This document shows, piece by piece, positions 26,773 to 35,633 of a stretch of 64,000 nucleotides of DNA. Each line of letters opens with the position of its first letter. The first letter of the stretch is position 1. Position numbers and translations under genes: made by a program. Under the pieces are notes generated by a model. That model saw only the letters and a list, made by a program, of their open reading frames with translations, had not been told where the DNA came from and did no database searches. The DNA comes from Oxalobacteraceae bacterium AB_14 (GTDB lineage: Bacteria; Pseudomonadota; Gammaproteobacteria; Burkholderiales; Burkholderiaceae_D): contig KB906724.1 of NCBI GenBank assembly GCA_000381565.1, positions 428,045 to 492,044 on the forward strand, read 5' to 3'.

Positions 26773-27276
26773 TCAGCGTTTGGCCGCCGCATTCTGCGGT
26801 ACGATGAACAGGTCGTAGGGATAGGCGAATATCCAGTCGGCGTAGCGCGGCTTTTTAGCCAGGCCGGCGTCGTCGTCGTCGAAGTTGTCCTGCTTGATGG
26901 GCCGTTTGGTGGACCTCGAGCGGATGCCGACGATGCGGCCCTGTTGCAGCACCAGCGCCCAATCGGGCTTGCCGGTGATCGGGTCGTTGTACAGCCGGCG
27001 CAGGTGGCGCCTGGCGTTGGGGAAGCGCGGGTCTTTCAGCAGTTCCTCCAGCGTCAGCGGATACTGGCCGGCGCCATTGGCCTTGTTGTAGGCCTCCAGC
27101 GCGTGGCGGAACTCGTGGCCGATGAACAGCAGCTCGCGCTCCTTGTCTCGCCGCATGGCGGTCGCATACAGGTCGGCGGCGATGGTCAGGCCGACACCCA
27201 TGAAGGCCACCAGCATCAGCGTCCACAGATAGGCGAAGCCGCCTTGCCGCCTAGAGCTGTTCGAACGGGATGCCAT
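26773..27276 (-). CDS. Atypical pseudopilin-like protein, last gene of the secretion cluster
   Basis: A 167-residue protein with a class III signal-like N-terminus (GGFAYLWTLMLVAFMGVGL) followed by a hydrophobic helix and a soluble domain with YPLTLEELL and PNARRHLRRLYNDP, the pattern of GspG/GspH-like minor pseudopilins. It lacks Glu at +5 of the presumed mature protein, which normal pilins need for subunit alignment; GspK-type tip pseudopilins also lack it. A GGF cleavage site implies processing by a prepilin peptidase encoded elsewhere. Its 5' end overlaps the previous pseudopilin by 26 bp. Confidence 0.75.
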   Translation of the reverse strand: MASRSNSSRRQGGFAYLWTLMLVAFMGVGLTIAADLYATAMRRDKERELLFIGHEFRHALEAYNKANGAGQYPLTLEELLKDPRFPNARRHLRRLYNDPITGKPDWALVLQQGRIVGIRSRSTKRPIKQDNFDDDDAGLAKKPRYADWIFAYPYDLFIVPQNAAAKR

Positions 27277-27625
27277 CGCGGGTCTTTCCTTTGGCGCCGC
27301 TGCGGATGTCGGCCACGCCTGGCTTGTCGGCGTCGGCCGATGGCAGCAGCTGCCAGGTAGTGGCCGATTCCGTCACCGGGTCCAGCGGCACCTTGCGGAA
27401 GTAGCGCTGCGTGACCAGGTCCGCCAGCGCCGCCGGGTACTCGCCGCGGTCGGCGTAGTATTTGTCGATGCCGCTGCGGAGCACCTGCAGGTTCTCCCGC
27501 AACGCAACCTCCTTCGATTTGTCGACCGAGCTGAAATAGCGCGGCAGCGCGATGGTGAGCAGCAGCGAAATGATCGCCAGCACCACCAGCAGTTCGACCA
27601 GTGTGAATCCCTTGTTGCGCTTCAT
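27251..27625 (-). CDS. Pseudopilin (GspG-like)
   Basis: A 124-residue prepilin-like protein with the canonical cleavage and helix motif KGFTLVELLVVLAIISLLL (residues 5-23) and Glu at +5 after the Gly. A short soluble domain has YYADRGEYPAALADLV and KVPLDPVT, as in major pseudopilins of type II secretion. It starts four bases after the preceding gene's stop. Probable role: subunit of a short periplasmic pseudopilus. Confidence 0.88.
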   Translation of the reverse strand: MKRNKGFTLVELLVVLAIISLLLTIALPRYFSSVDKSKEVALRENLQVLRSGIDKYYADRGEYPAALADLVTQRYFRKVPLDPVTESATTWQLLPSADADKPGVADIRSGAKGKTRDGIPFEQL

Positions 27626-27629
27626 GGCG

Positions 27630-28130
27630 TCACCATTGTTTGAGGGGGATGCCGTTCAGCCCCATGATGGCGGAGCGGGAACTGATGTCGAATACGTCCT
27701 CGCCTTCGGAAGGATTGTCCGGCGGCGAGGCGTAGCAGCGAACGGCCCAGCCGCCGCCGGCGGCGCTGCTGGCGAAGCCGTTGCCGTTGCCGTCGGCAGG
27801 CGCGAACGGGTCGCGCGGTATGCGGCGCAGGAAGTACATGTTCTGCTTGCGCGGGCTGCGCTGGTCCGGCACGCCGGCGACCAGGTCCTCCAGCTTTTTC
27901 GGATAGCCGGATTCGCCCATCGCCAGCTTGATGCGGCCGTTGTCGGCGGCGCGCTTGTAGGCGTCGATAGCCTCGCGGATCTCGATCAGCGCGGCGCGCA
28001 GCTGATGCTCCTTCTCGCGCTGCAGCGCCACCTGCGCCATCGGCGCCGCCACCATCGCCAGCGTGGCGAGGATGGACAGCGTAATCATCAACTCGATGAA
28101 GGTGAAGCCGCGTTGAGCCTTGCGCCGCAT
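27630..28130 (-). CDS. Pseudopilin (GspG/GspH-like)
   Basis: A 166-residue prepilin-like protein with RGFTFIELMITLSILATLA (residues 7-25), Glu at +5, followed by the helical REKEHQLRAALIEIREAID and a soluble domain with GYPKKLEDLV and RRIPRDPFAP. The last motifs are those of GspG-like major pseudopilins. It starts two bases after the secretin stop codon. Confidence 0.88.
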   Translation of the reverse strand: MRRKAQRGFTFIELMITLSILATLAMVAAPMAQVALQREKEHQLRAALIEIREAIDAYKRAADNGRIKLAMGESGYPKKLEDLVAGVPDQRSPRKQNMYFLRRIPRDPFAPADGNGNGFASSAAGGGWAVRCYASPPDNPSEGEDVFDISSRSAIMGLNGIPLKQW

Positions 28131-28132
28131 GG

Positions 28133-30073
28133 CTATTGGCCTTTCTTCGGCGGCGTGTGGGGAACGGGGTTGACCGGTTCGGGCTTGGCCGGCGGCGCCG
28201 GCGGAGTGTCGCCGCCGGTCATGCCCGAACTGCCGGCCGGCGCCAGGGCCGGCGCGGCGTCGCGTGGCGTGGGCGCCATGTCCGCCGCCGTATCGGGCAC
28301 GGACGCCAGCGTGCTGCCCAACTGGCTGCGGCCGCCGATATCGGATTCGGTCCCGGAGTTGAACTCCGCCGCCGACAACTCAGGCCGGCGGATCGAGCGC
28401 AGCACGCGCGGCGTAATCGACAGCACGATCTCGCTGCGGGTGGAATCGTCCTTCTGAGTGCCGAACAGGCGGCTCAGCACCGGCAGCTCGCCCACGCCGG
28501 GAACCTTGTTGGCGGTGGTGCGGTCCTCGTCGCTGATCAGGCCCGCCAGCACCTGCGTCTCGCCGTCCTTCAGGCGCAGCACGGTGGCGGCGCTGCGGGT
28601 GCCGATCTGGTAGGCCTGGGTGCCGGATTTGCTGATGATCTCCTTGACCACGCTGCTGACCTCCAGGTTGATCTTGATCGCCACTTCATCGTCGAGATAT
28701 ATGTTCGGCTCCACTTCCAGCTTCAGGCCCACGTCCACGTAGTTGACGCTGTCCGAGCTGACGCCGTTGTTGGTGGTGACGGTAATCACCGGCACGCGGT
28801 CGCCGATCAGCACCTTGGCCTTGTCCTTGTTGCGCACGCGGATGCGCGGATTGGCCAGGATATTGCTGTCGGTGTCGTTCTTGTTGGCGTTGATGGTGAC
28901 GGCGCCGAGGCCCACGCCGATGCTGCTGCCGGTGATCTTGCGCAGGTCGCCCACGGTCAGCGCGCCGTACTGGCCGCTGCCCAGCAGGGTCAGGCCGACG
29001 GTGTCGGGCCAGCGTATGCCCAGCTCCTGGATGCGCGAGCGCTTCACTTCCAGCACTTCCACCTCCAGCATCACCTCGGGATCGGCCACGTCCTGCACGG
29101 CGATGATGCGTTCGGCCATGCGTATCATTTCCGGCGTGTCGCGCATGATGATGGAGCCGATGCGCTCATCGGTGACGATGTCGCGCGCCTTGAGCAGCGT
29201 CTTGAGCGAGAACGCCACTGTTTTGACGTCGGAGTTCGCCAGGAAGAAGCTGCGCACCAGCAGCTGCTGGTAGTCCTTCTGCTTCTGCGGATTGTTGGGG
29301 TAGATGGTGATGGAGCGCTCGCCGGTGACGCTCTGTTCCAGCTGGTTGGCGCTCAGCAGCATGCCGATGGCTTCCTCGATGCTGGTGTCGCGCACCGAGA
29401 TGGTGGCGCGCAGGTTGGGATCGACGTCGCGGTCGAACACGAAGTTCAGGCCCGATACCTTGCTGATGAAATCGAACACGGCGCGTATCGGCGCGTCGCG
29501 GAACTCCAGCGTGACCGGCTTGCGGTAGGCCATGGCCAGTCGTCCGCTGGCCGGCCGCAGGCGGGTCCGGGCGTCGCTGACGAGGGTCTTGAGGCGCAGC
29601 AGCTCGCGCTGGTTGGGGCGCTCCACCAGCAGGGGGCGCAGCAGCTCCTGCGCCTGCGCCAGATTGGCGTCGCCGCCGCGCTGCACCAGCGCTTCCACCT
29701 CGCCCGTCACTTTTTGCTGGCGCTGGTCCTGCTCCAGCGCCGCCTTGCCCTGGCGCGCCACCTGGTTGGCCGGGTCCAGCGCCAGCGCGCGGTCGTACAT
29801 CGCGCCGGCTTCGGCGGCCATGCCTTTCGCGCGCAGCATGTCGCCCTGGCCGTTCATGGCGTTGACCAGCTTGAGCCGGCGGTTCAGCAGCACGATGCGG
29901 TACTCGGCGTTGTGCGGATCGTCGCGCGAGGCCTGTTCCAGCTTGGCCAGGCCCTGGTCGATCTGGCCCGCGTCCAGCAGGGCGTTGCCTTCCTTGAAGG
30001 TCTGGCTGCCAGCGCAGGCGCTTAGCAGCAGCGTGACGGCCAGGATGTGCAGGCGGTGGGCGGTCGATTTCAA
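28133..30073 (-). CDS. Outer-membrane secretin with N-terminal TPR region (PilQ/MshL/GspD-like lipoprotein)
   Basis: A 646-residue lipoprotein that forms the outer-membrane pore. A lipobox LLLSAC puts the acylated Cys at residue 20. TPR-like helices occupy about 24-165. An STN/secretin short domain (186-260, KPVTLEFRDAPIRAVFDFIS), a secretin N1-type domain (268-330) and the beta-barrel secretin domain (335-570, with VPGVGELPVLSRLFG) follow. The proline-rich tail (about 590-646) ends KKGQ. The start is TTG at 30073, overlapping the previous stop as TTGA with AGGGGA upstream. In MSHA systems TPR protein MshN and secretin MshL are separate; here they appear fused. Confidence 0.88.
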   Translation of the reverse strand: MKSTAHRLHILAVTLLLSACAGSQTFKEGNALLDAGQIDQGLAKLEQASRDDPHNAEYRIVLLNRRLKLVNAMNGQGDMLRAKGMAAEAGAMYDRALALDPANQVARQGKAALEQDQRQQKVTGEVEALVQRGGDANLAQAQELLRPLLVERPNQRELLRLKTLVSDARTRLRPASGRLAMAYRKPVTLEFRDAPIRAVFDFISKVSGLNFVFDRDVDPNLRATISVRDTSIEEAIGMLLSANQLEQSVTGERSITIYPNNPQKQKDYQQLLVRSFFLANSDVKTVAFSLKTLLKARDIVTDERIGSIIMRDTPEMIRMAERIIAVQDVADPEVMLEVEVLEVKRSRIQELGIRWPDTVGLTLLGSGQYGALTVGDLRKITGSSIGVGLGAVTINANKNDTDSNILANPRIRVRNKDKAKVLIGDRVPVITVTTNNGVSSDSVNYVDVGLKLEVEPNIYLDDEVAIKINLEVSSVVKEIISKSGTQAYQIGTRSAATVLRLKDGETQVLAGLISDEDRTTANKVPGVGELPVLSRLFGTQKDDSTRSEIVLSITPRVLRSIRRPELSAAEFNSGTESDIGGRSQLGSTLASVPDTAADMAPTPRDAAPALAPAGSSGMTGGDTPPAPPAKPEPVNPVPHTPPKKGQ

Positions 30074-30606
30074 TTGGTGTCCCCTACGACTAAGGTTTGT
30101 TTCTGATTGAGCGGCAGGTAGATGAAGTTCATCGTGTTGTCGCTGACGCTGTCGAGCAGGTAGCTGTCGTTGACTTTTTCGCCGGGACGGGCGACCACGT
30201 TCTGGCCGTCGATTTGCAGGAAGTAGGCGGTCTTGCCTTCGTCCGTGAAGCGGCCCATGAACTGGAAGGGCAGGGCAGGCGGGCCGGAAGAGGCGCCGGC
30301 TTGTTGCGCAGTTTGCTGGGCCTGTGCCTGGTCCATCATGATCTTTTTCGGTGTCTCCGGCGCCCAGCTTTGTTTGGCGAAGACGTTGCCCATCTCGTCG
30401 TCGGCGACGCGTGGATGGATCTGCAGGTCGATGCCGTCCGCCGCCGGCGTTGCGCTGGCAGGGGGCGCGACGGCAGCCACGGGCGCCAGCGCGGCTTCGC
30501 GCGTGGTGGCGGCCGCGGGGCCGACCACGCCGCCGTCCTGGTCGGGCGCGAACCATGCGGCCAGCAGCGTGGCGACGGCGGCTGCGCCGATCACGAGCTT
30601 TCTCAT
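30070..30606 (-). CDS. PilP/GspC-like inner-membrane connector
   Basis: A 178-residue protein with an N-terminal membrane anchor (about 3-20), a Pro/Ala-rich linker, and a C-terminal homology-region domain (PFQFMGRFTDEGKTAYFLQI ... YLPLNQKQTLVVGD) like those in PilP and GspC that contact the secretin N0 domain. The ATG overlaps the preceding stop as ATGA, and its own stop overlaps the secretin TTG start. Probable role: linking the inner-membrane platform to the secretin. Confidence 0.8.
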   Translation of the reverse strand: MRKLVIGAAAVATLLAAWFAPDQDGGVVGPAAATTREAALAPVAAVAPPASATPAADGIDLQIHPRVADDEMGNVFAKQSWAPETPKKIMMDQAQAQQTAQQAGASSGPPALPFQFMGRFTDEGKTAYFLQIDGQNVVARPGEKVNDSYLLDSVSDNTMNFIYLPLNQKQTLVVGDTN

Positions 30607-31199
30607 CGCCGCGCCTCCTGCCGCACCAGCAGCACAAACTGGATGCGCGCTTCGATCTCGCCGGACTCGATCTGCTCGCGCTTGAAGGCGACCGAATCGA
30701 GCGTCAGTGTCGGCAGCGCTTGCAGCGCGCCGATGATGAAGGCCTGCACGTTCGCATAGTCCGCCTTGACCGGCAGTGTGATGCGGTAGCGCAGGAGGCC
30801 GGCCTTGGCGTCCAGCTCGGGCTTGTACTCCGCCTTGTTCAACGCGATGCCGCTTTGCTGCGCCACCTTCACCAGGTCCTTGAGCTGGTCGGGGATGGCG
30901 TCGTGCGCGGGCAGGTAGGCGTAGAACGCGGCGACGCCGCCGGCCGCCGTCGGCGCCGGCGTGTGCGGCATGGCGGCGGCGCGGGCGGCGGCGTTGAGCT
31001 GGCGCGTCAACGCGGTCTGGCGCTGGTCGAGTTGCGTCGCGTGCCATTGCGCCAGCACGGCCAGCAGGGCGCAGGCGATGCCCGCCACCGCGCCGGGACC
31101 GGCCTGGCGCAGCAGGCGGCGTGTTTGCCATGCCAGCCGGGGGGCGGGGTTGGGCGCAAGCTTCAGCTTGGGCAGCGCGCCGGATTTCATTGCCGCCAT
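30603..31199 (-). CDS. PilO/GspM-like platform protein
   Basis: A 198-residue protein with one transmembrane helix (about 34-52, GAVAGIACALLAVLAQW), a coiled-coil segment (LDQRQTALTRQLNAAARAAA) and a ferredoxin-like C-terminal domain typical of PilO. The start at 31199 has GGAGG four bases upstream; a second ATG at 31190 overlaps the previous stop as ATGA and is also plausible. Probable role: inner-membrane alignment complex with the PilN-like partner. Confidence 0.75.
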   Translation of the reverse strand: MAAMKSGALPKLKLAPNPAPRLAWQTRRLLRQAGPGAVAGIACALLAVLAQWHATQLDQRQTALTRQLNAAARAAAMPHTPAPTAAGGVAAFYAYLPAHDAIPDQLKDLVKVAQQSGIALNKAEYKPELDAKAGLLRYRITLPVKADYANVQAFIIGALQALPTLTLDSVAFKREQIESGEIEARIQFVLLVRQEARR

Positions 31200-31747
31200 T
31201 CGGCCTCCAGCTGGAAATGATAGGGCCGTTCGCCGGCGCCGGCCGCCATCTCGTGCTTGACCAGGTACACGGAGCGGAACATCGGCTGCTGGTTGAGGAA
31301 GGCCAGGTAGTTGATCATGTCTTGCGCCGTCTGCGCTTCGGCGGCGATCTTCAGCGCGCCCGATGGGCCGGCGGTGTCGGCGCCGTCCTGCGGTGGCTGG
31401 CCGTTGAGGTCCAGTGCCAGCAGGGCGACGCGCACATCGGCCGGTGCGACGATGGCCTTGATCAGCCGCGTCACCGGCAGGTTGAGCTGGCGAACCGCTT
31501 CGGCCACCGCCTTCACCTGCAGGTCTTGTTCGTGCTGCTGCGCCGGCGCCAGCGCGGGCCGCGTCAGGCGAGTCGGTTGGGTGGCGGCCGATTGCGCGTC
31601 CAGCCGCGCCTCCAACCGTTTGACGGTTTGCAGCTGCGAGATCCAGTTGCCGGCGGCGGGCAGCAGCATCAACACGCCAATCGCCAGCATGGCAAGGCGC
31701 CAGCCGCTGGGCTGTGTGGCGCGCGGCAGGAAGTTCAGGTGCGTCAT
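31187..31747 (-). CDS. PilN-like platform protein
   Basis: A 186-residue bitopic protein that starts MTHLNFLPRA, the short cytoplasmic INLLP-like motif by which PilN contacts PilM. One transmembrane helix follows (about 18-36), then a coiled coil (LQTVKRLEARLDAQ) and a small alpha/beta domain. It overlaps both neighbours by four or more bases. Function inferred from the pil alignment-complex order M-N-O-P. Confidence 0.78.
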   Translation of the reverse strand: MTHLNFLPRATQPSGWRLAMLAIGVLMLLPAAGNWISQLQTVKRLEARLDAQSAATQPTRLTRPALAPAQQHEQDLQVKAVAEAVRQLNLPVTRLIKAIVAPADVRVALLALDLNGQPPQDGADTAGPSGALKIAAEAQTAQDMINYLAFLNQQPMFRSVYLVKHEMAAGAGERPYHFQLEAEWRQ

Positions 31748-32658
31748 GCCGCCACCTCCGGCGATGCCGCAGACGGCCGGGTGGCGGCGACGGCAACGGC
31801 GGCGTGTTCGCCGAACGGGTTGGCGCTCAGGTGGAAGCGCGAAGGCAATGCGCCGGGCACGAGATGCAGCGCGGCCGCGGACGGCGTGGCCGCAACCGCG
31901 GCAGGCAGCGCGCTCAGGTCCGTGACGACGACCTGCTCGATGCCGGCCAGTTCGGGCGCGCGCAAAGTCCAGCGCTGCCAGGCTTGCGGCAGTTCGAGCC
32001 GCCACGCCTCGCTGGCCGGCTGCGATTGGATGGCGACGATGCGCTGGTCGCGCAGCGCCGCCATGGTGATACGGCCAGGTTCGATCAGCGCCAGCGCGCC
32101 AGTGGCGGCGGCTGTGCCTTTGCTCAGCAGTCTCGGTGGCGACGCCTCCTGCGCGCGCAGCGCGGTGCCCAACAGCGGTTCGATCACGCGGCAGGCGTGG
32201 CCGCAGTCGGCTGCGACCTCCTTCAGGGCTTGCAGCAGCGTGCTGTCGACGCCGCAGACCAGGCGTGTGTGGCCGTAAGGCGCATCGTCGCCGACCACGC
32301 TCCAGCCGCGCGCGTTGTCGCCGTACAGGGCCGCCAGCTGCGTTTGCAGGAAGCGGCTGGCCGACGGTTCGGACAGCAGCGCATCGCTCCACGGCGCCAG
32401 CACCAGCTGGCTCCAGCGGCCCGACAGGCTGATCTCCAGCGGCAGCCTGGCCGCCGCGATGTCAGGCTGCTGCAGCAGCGCGCGCAGCGCGTCGACGGCG
32501 GCCTGCCAGTGGCCGCCGGCGCCATCGACCGCGATGTGCCGCGCGCTGCCGTCGACCAGCCGGCTGCCGTGGCGGACCACGCACAACAGCTGCTGCGGCG
32601 CGAGCAGCACGCGCAGGCGGCGCTGCACGAGCGGGAACAGACGTTCAATAAGTGACAC
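31744..32658 (-). CDS. PilM/GspL/MshI-like cytoplasmic protein, divergent
   Basis: A 304-residue protein without transmembrane helices. Position (between the ATPase and PilN-like genes) and the segments IAVDGAGGHWQAAVDALRAL and LCVVRHGSRLVDG suggest a divergent actin-like PilM/GspL cytoplasmic domain; clear ATP-binding motifs are not visible. The C-terminal 30 residues are Ala/Pro-rich and low complexity. It overlaps the ATPase gene by 14 bp and the PilN-like gene by four. Confidence 0.6.
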   Translation of the reverse strand: MSLIERLFPLVQRRLRVLLAPQQLLCVVRHGSRLVDGSARHIAVDGAGGHWQAAVDALRALLQQPDIAAARLPLEISLSGRWSQLVLAPWSDALLSEPSASRFLQTQLAALYGDNARGWSVVGDDAPYGHTRLVCGVDSTLLQALKEVAADCGHACRVIEPLLGTALRAQEASPPRLLSKGTAAATGALALIEPGRITMAALRDQRIVAIQSQPASEAWRLELPQAWQRWTLRAPELAGIEQVVVTDLSALPAAVAATPSAAALHLVPGALPSRFHLSANPFGEHAAVAVAATRPSAASPEVAA

Positions 32659-34336
32659 GATTGAGCTCCGGTAAAGTCGTTTCTCCCAGCCGCACCAGAT
32701 CCAGCCCGGCGCTGCGCGCCAGCCGGAAGCCCATGGTCGCGGCTTCCTCCTTCATGCGGCTGACCGGCGCGCGGGTGCAGATTATCTCGCGCATGGCGTC
32801 GTTCAGTATCAGCACCTCGGCCACGGCCTTGCGGCCCTTGTAGCCGGTGCCGCGGCAATGGCCGCAGCCGCCGCCGGCCTTGAAGCGCCAGTCGCGCACG
32901 GCGTCGGCGGCCAGGCCGCTGTCGACCAGGTCCTGCGGATCGGGCGCCACGTCCACCGCGCAGTGCTCGCAGTTCAGGCGCAGCAGCCGCTGGGCGACGA
33001 TGCCGTTCAGCGCCGCCGCGAAGCTGTACGGGTCCACGCCCATGTGCAGGAAGCGGCCGACCACGTCGAACACGTTGTTGGCGTGGACGGTGGTGAACAC
33101 CAGGTGGCCGGTCAGCGATGCCTGCACCGCGATCTGCGCGGTCTCGTCGTCGCGGATCTCGCCGATCATGATCTTGTCCGGGTCGTGGCGCAGGATGGAG
33201 CGCAGCCCGCGCGCGAAGGTCAGGCCCTTTTTTTCGTTGACGGGAATCTGCAGCACGCGCGGCAGCCGGTATTCCACCGGGTCTTCGATGGTGACGATCT
33301 TGTCGCGGCCCGTGTTGATCTCGGTGATGGCGGCGTACAAGGTGGTGGTCTTGCCGGAGCCGGTCGGCCCGGTCACCAGCAGCATGCCGTGCGGCTTGGC
33401 GGCCAGGCGGCGGATCTGCACGATGGCGTCGTCGTTCAGGCCCAGGCTTTCCAGCCGCAGCGCGGCGGCGGCCTCGGTCAGCGCGCGCCGGTCCAGCAGG
33501 CGCAGCACCGCGTCCTCGCCGAAGATGTTGGGCATGATGGAGACGCGGAAGTCGATCTCGCTGCCCTTGACGCGCACCTTGAAGCGGCCGTCCTGCGGCA
33601 CGCGGCGCTCGGCGATGTCGAGCTCCGCCAGCACCTTGATGCGCGAGATGATCTGCTCGGCCATCTGCAGGCCCTGCACCGTGCCGGCCTGCACCAGCAC
33701 GCCGTCCACGCGGTACTTGATCACCAGGCTGGCGGCGTCGCACTCGAGGTGGATGTCGCTGGCCTGGAACTTGAGCGCGTCGTAGATGGTGGAGTTGACC
33801 AGCTTGACCACCGGGCTGCTGTCTTCGCTGATGCGTATCAGCGAGATGTCCTCGATGGTCTGGTCCAGGTCCGCCAGCTCGCCGTGGCTGCCGTCCTCCA
33901 TCATGTCCTGCATGGCCTGCTGCACGCTCTCCTGCTGCACCAGGTAGGCGGTCAGGTCGTCGGGATGGGCCAGCGCCACGCTGTAGGCGCAGCCGATGGC
34001 GTAGTCGGCCCACTGCAGGGTGTCTTCGGCGAATGGATTGCCGATGACCAGCACCGGCGCCGAGCCGCTGTTGCCGGCGTCGCGCAGCAGCACGCAGTCG
34101 CGCTGCGCGCAGTCGGTGTAGGACAGCAGGTCGAAGGCCGGCAGCGCGCCCTGCAGCCTGCTCATCGGCCAGGCCGGATAGCAGAACAGGTTGGCCAGCT
34201 GGCGGGTCAGCTCCTCCGGCGTCAGGCCGCAGGTTTCCTGCAGCAGCGCCATGGTCGGGCGGCCCTGGGCCATCGCCGCGGCGCGCGCGCCGTGCAGCAT
34301 CTCGGGGCTGAGGACAGCCGGTTCGCGTGCGTTCAA
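32645..34336 (-). CDS. GspE/PilB-type assembly ATPase
   Basis: A 563-residue hexameric ATPase that drives pseudopilus assembly. It has an N-terminal MshEN-like domain (about 1-140), the N2 region with FQASDIHLEC, Walker A GPTGSGKTTT, the Asp box IVTIEDPVEYRL, Walker B RHDPDKIMIGEIRDDETA, the His box LVFTTVHANNVFD, and a tetracysteine zinc motif (CEHC ... CGHC). Complete ATPase motifs indicate an active enzyme. It overlaps the F gene by four bases. No PilT-type retraction ATPase is encoded nearby. Confidence 0.93.
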   Translation of the reverse strand: MNAREPAVLSPEMLHGARAAAMAQGRPTMALLQETCGLTPEELTRQLANLFCYPAWPMSRLQGALPAFDLLSYTDCAQRDCVLLRDAGNSGSAPVLVIGNPFAEDTLQWADYAIGCAYSVALAHPDDLTAYLVQQESVQQAMQDMMEDGSHGELADLDQTIEDISLIRISEDSSPVVKLVNSTIYDALKFQASDIHLECDAASLVIKYRVDGVLVQAGTVQGLQMAEQIISRIKVLAELDIAERRVPQDGRFKVRVKGSEIDFRVSIMPNIFGEDAVLRLLDRRALTEAAAALRLESLGLNDDAIVQIRRLAAKPHGMLLVTGPTGSGKTTTLYAAITEINTGRDKIVTIEDPVEYRLPRVLQIPVNEKKGLTFARGLRSILRHDPDKIMIGEIRDDETAQIAVQASLTGHLVFTTVHANNVFDVVGRFLHMGVDPYSFAAALNGIVAQRLLRLNCEHCAVDVAPDPQDLVDSGLAADAVRDWRFKAGGGCGHCRGTGYKGRKAVAEVLILNDAMREIICTRAPVSRMKEEAATMGFRLARSAGLDLVRLGETTLPELNRVTY

Positions 34337-35535
34337 GACAGACTCCCCGCCAATTCGAAGATCGGCATGTACATCAATACCACCACGCCGCCGATCACCA
34401 CGCCGATCAGCGTCATCAGGACGGGCTCCAGCAGGCGCGAGGCCCAGTCCACCCAGCGCGCGAACTCCTCGTCGTGGAACTTGGCCGAGCGCTCCAGCAT
34501 GTCGCCCAGGCGGCCGGTGTTCTCGCCGACCTTGAGCAGCGACTGCGCCACCGGCGTGGCCAGCGCGTTCTGTTCCAGCGCGGTGGAAAACGGCAGGCCC
34601 TGTTCCACCGCGCGGCGCGTTTGCACCAGTTGCAGCTGCTGCTCCGGCAGCAGCATGGCGTTGCTCATCGCCAGCGCCTTCGACAGCGGTATGCCGGCGT
34701 GCAGCAGCAGCGACAGCGCGCGGTAGAAGCGCGCCAGGCGGAACTCCGCGGCCTTGGCCGACAGCAGCGGCAGCCGCAGCACGGCCAGCACCAGCTTGCG
34801 GCGGATGGCAGCGTTACCCAGGCCGAACACCACGCCCAGCACCACGCCGCCCAGCGCGCCGGCGCTCAGCCACGGATGCGCGGCCAGCGTCTGGCCGAAC
34901 GACAGCAGCATCTGCGAGGCCCACGGGATTTCGCGGCCCGAGCCCTCGTACACCACGCTGAACTTGGGCACCACGTAGCCCATCAAGAACAGCGTGACCA
35001 GCGTGCCCACCACCAGCAGCATGGTGGGATAGATCGCGGCCGAGACCAGCTTCTTGCGGATGGCGTCGAACTGCAACTGGTAGCCGACGAAGCGCGCCAG
35101 CGCCTCCGGCAGGTTGCCGGATCGCTCGGCCGCGTGCACGGTGGCGACATACAGGTCGGGAAACACGGCCGGGAAGTCGGCCAGCGTGTCGGAGAAGCTT
35201 TTCCCCTGTTGCAGCGAGCGCTGGATCGCGGCCAGCGTGGCGCGCGCGCCGCCGCGGGTTTCCTTGTTGAGCAAGGTGGCGGTGGCTTCGCTCAGGTTCA
35301 GGCCCGCTTCCAGCAGGGCCAGCAGCTCCTGGCTGAATTGCAGCAGCGGGAAGGGTTGCTTGCCCAGGCGCGCGGGCGCACGCGCCCCCGCACCAGTGGA
35401 TTCGGTACTGCCGATGGCCAGCACGCGCCAGCCGTTGCGCGCCGCCTGGCGGATCGCCTCCTCCTCGCTGGCGGCGTCGATCGCTATGGTTTGCGGGCCG
35501 GAGGGCCCACCCTGCACTTGGAGATGGAACTGCAT
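34333..35535 (-). CDS. GspF/PilC-family inner-membrane platform protein
   Basis: A 400-residue polytopic protein with two repeated GspF domains: FSQELLALLEAGLNLSEA (about 66-83) and FYRALSLLLHAGIPLSKA (about 267-284), each followed by hydrophobic segments, and three to four transmembrane helices (about 169-190, 220-240, 370-390). An N-terminal ~50-residue segment resembles the shufflon/T2SSF N-domain. It is the first gene of the cluster; the start lies only about 30 bp after the tandem terminators of the upstream protease gene. AAGG precedes the ATG at a long distance, so the start is less secure. Confidence 0.88.
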   Translation of the reverse strand: MQFHLQVQGGPSGPQTIAIDAASEEEAIRQAARNGWRVLAIGSTESTGAGARAPARLGKQPFPLLQFSQELLALLEAGLNLSEATATLLNKETRGGARATLAAIQRSLQQGKSFSDTLADFPAVFPDLYVATVHAAERSGNLPEALARFVGYQLQFDAIRKKLVSAAIYPTMLLVVGTLVTLFLMGYVVPKFSVVYEGSGREIPWASQMLLSFGQTLAAHPWLSAGALGGVVLGVVFGLGNAAIRRKLVLAVLRLPLLSAKAAEFRLARFYRALSLLLHAGIPLSKALAMSNAMLLPEQQLQLVQTRRAVEQGLPFSTALEQNALATPVAQSLLKVGENTGRLGDMLERSAKFHDEEFARWVDWASRLLEPVLMTLIGVVIGGVVVLMYMPIFELAGSLS

Positions 35536-35562
35536 TGCATGCGCACTGCCTTAAACACTCGG

Positions 35563-35599
35563 CTGAAAAAAAACGGGGCGGCGGTGGATTGCCGCCCCG
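35563..35599 (-). terminator. Intrinsic terminator, second of a tandem pair
   Basis: Read on the minus strand, a perfect 9-bp stem CGGGGCGGC/GCCGCCCCG (arms 35591-35599 and 35574-35582) with an 8-base loop is followed by eight T residues (35566-35573 as A on the plus strand). A textbook Rho-independent terminator for the upstream M4 gene, placed just before the F gene of the secretion cluster. Confidence 0.85.
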
Positions 35600-35601
35600 G
35601 C

Positions 35602-35633
35602 AAAAACAGCCCCGTCGGGTCAGGCGGGGCTGT
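35602..35633 (-). terminator. Intrinsic terminator, first of a tandem pair
   Basis: On the minus strand ACAGCCCCG (arm 35625-35633) pairs with CGGGGCTGT (arm 35606-35614) around a 10-base loop and is followed by TTTTT. It begins ten bases after the stop codon of the M4 gene at 35643. Confidence 0.82.
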
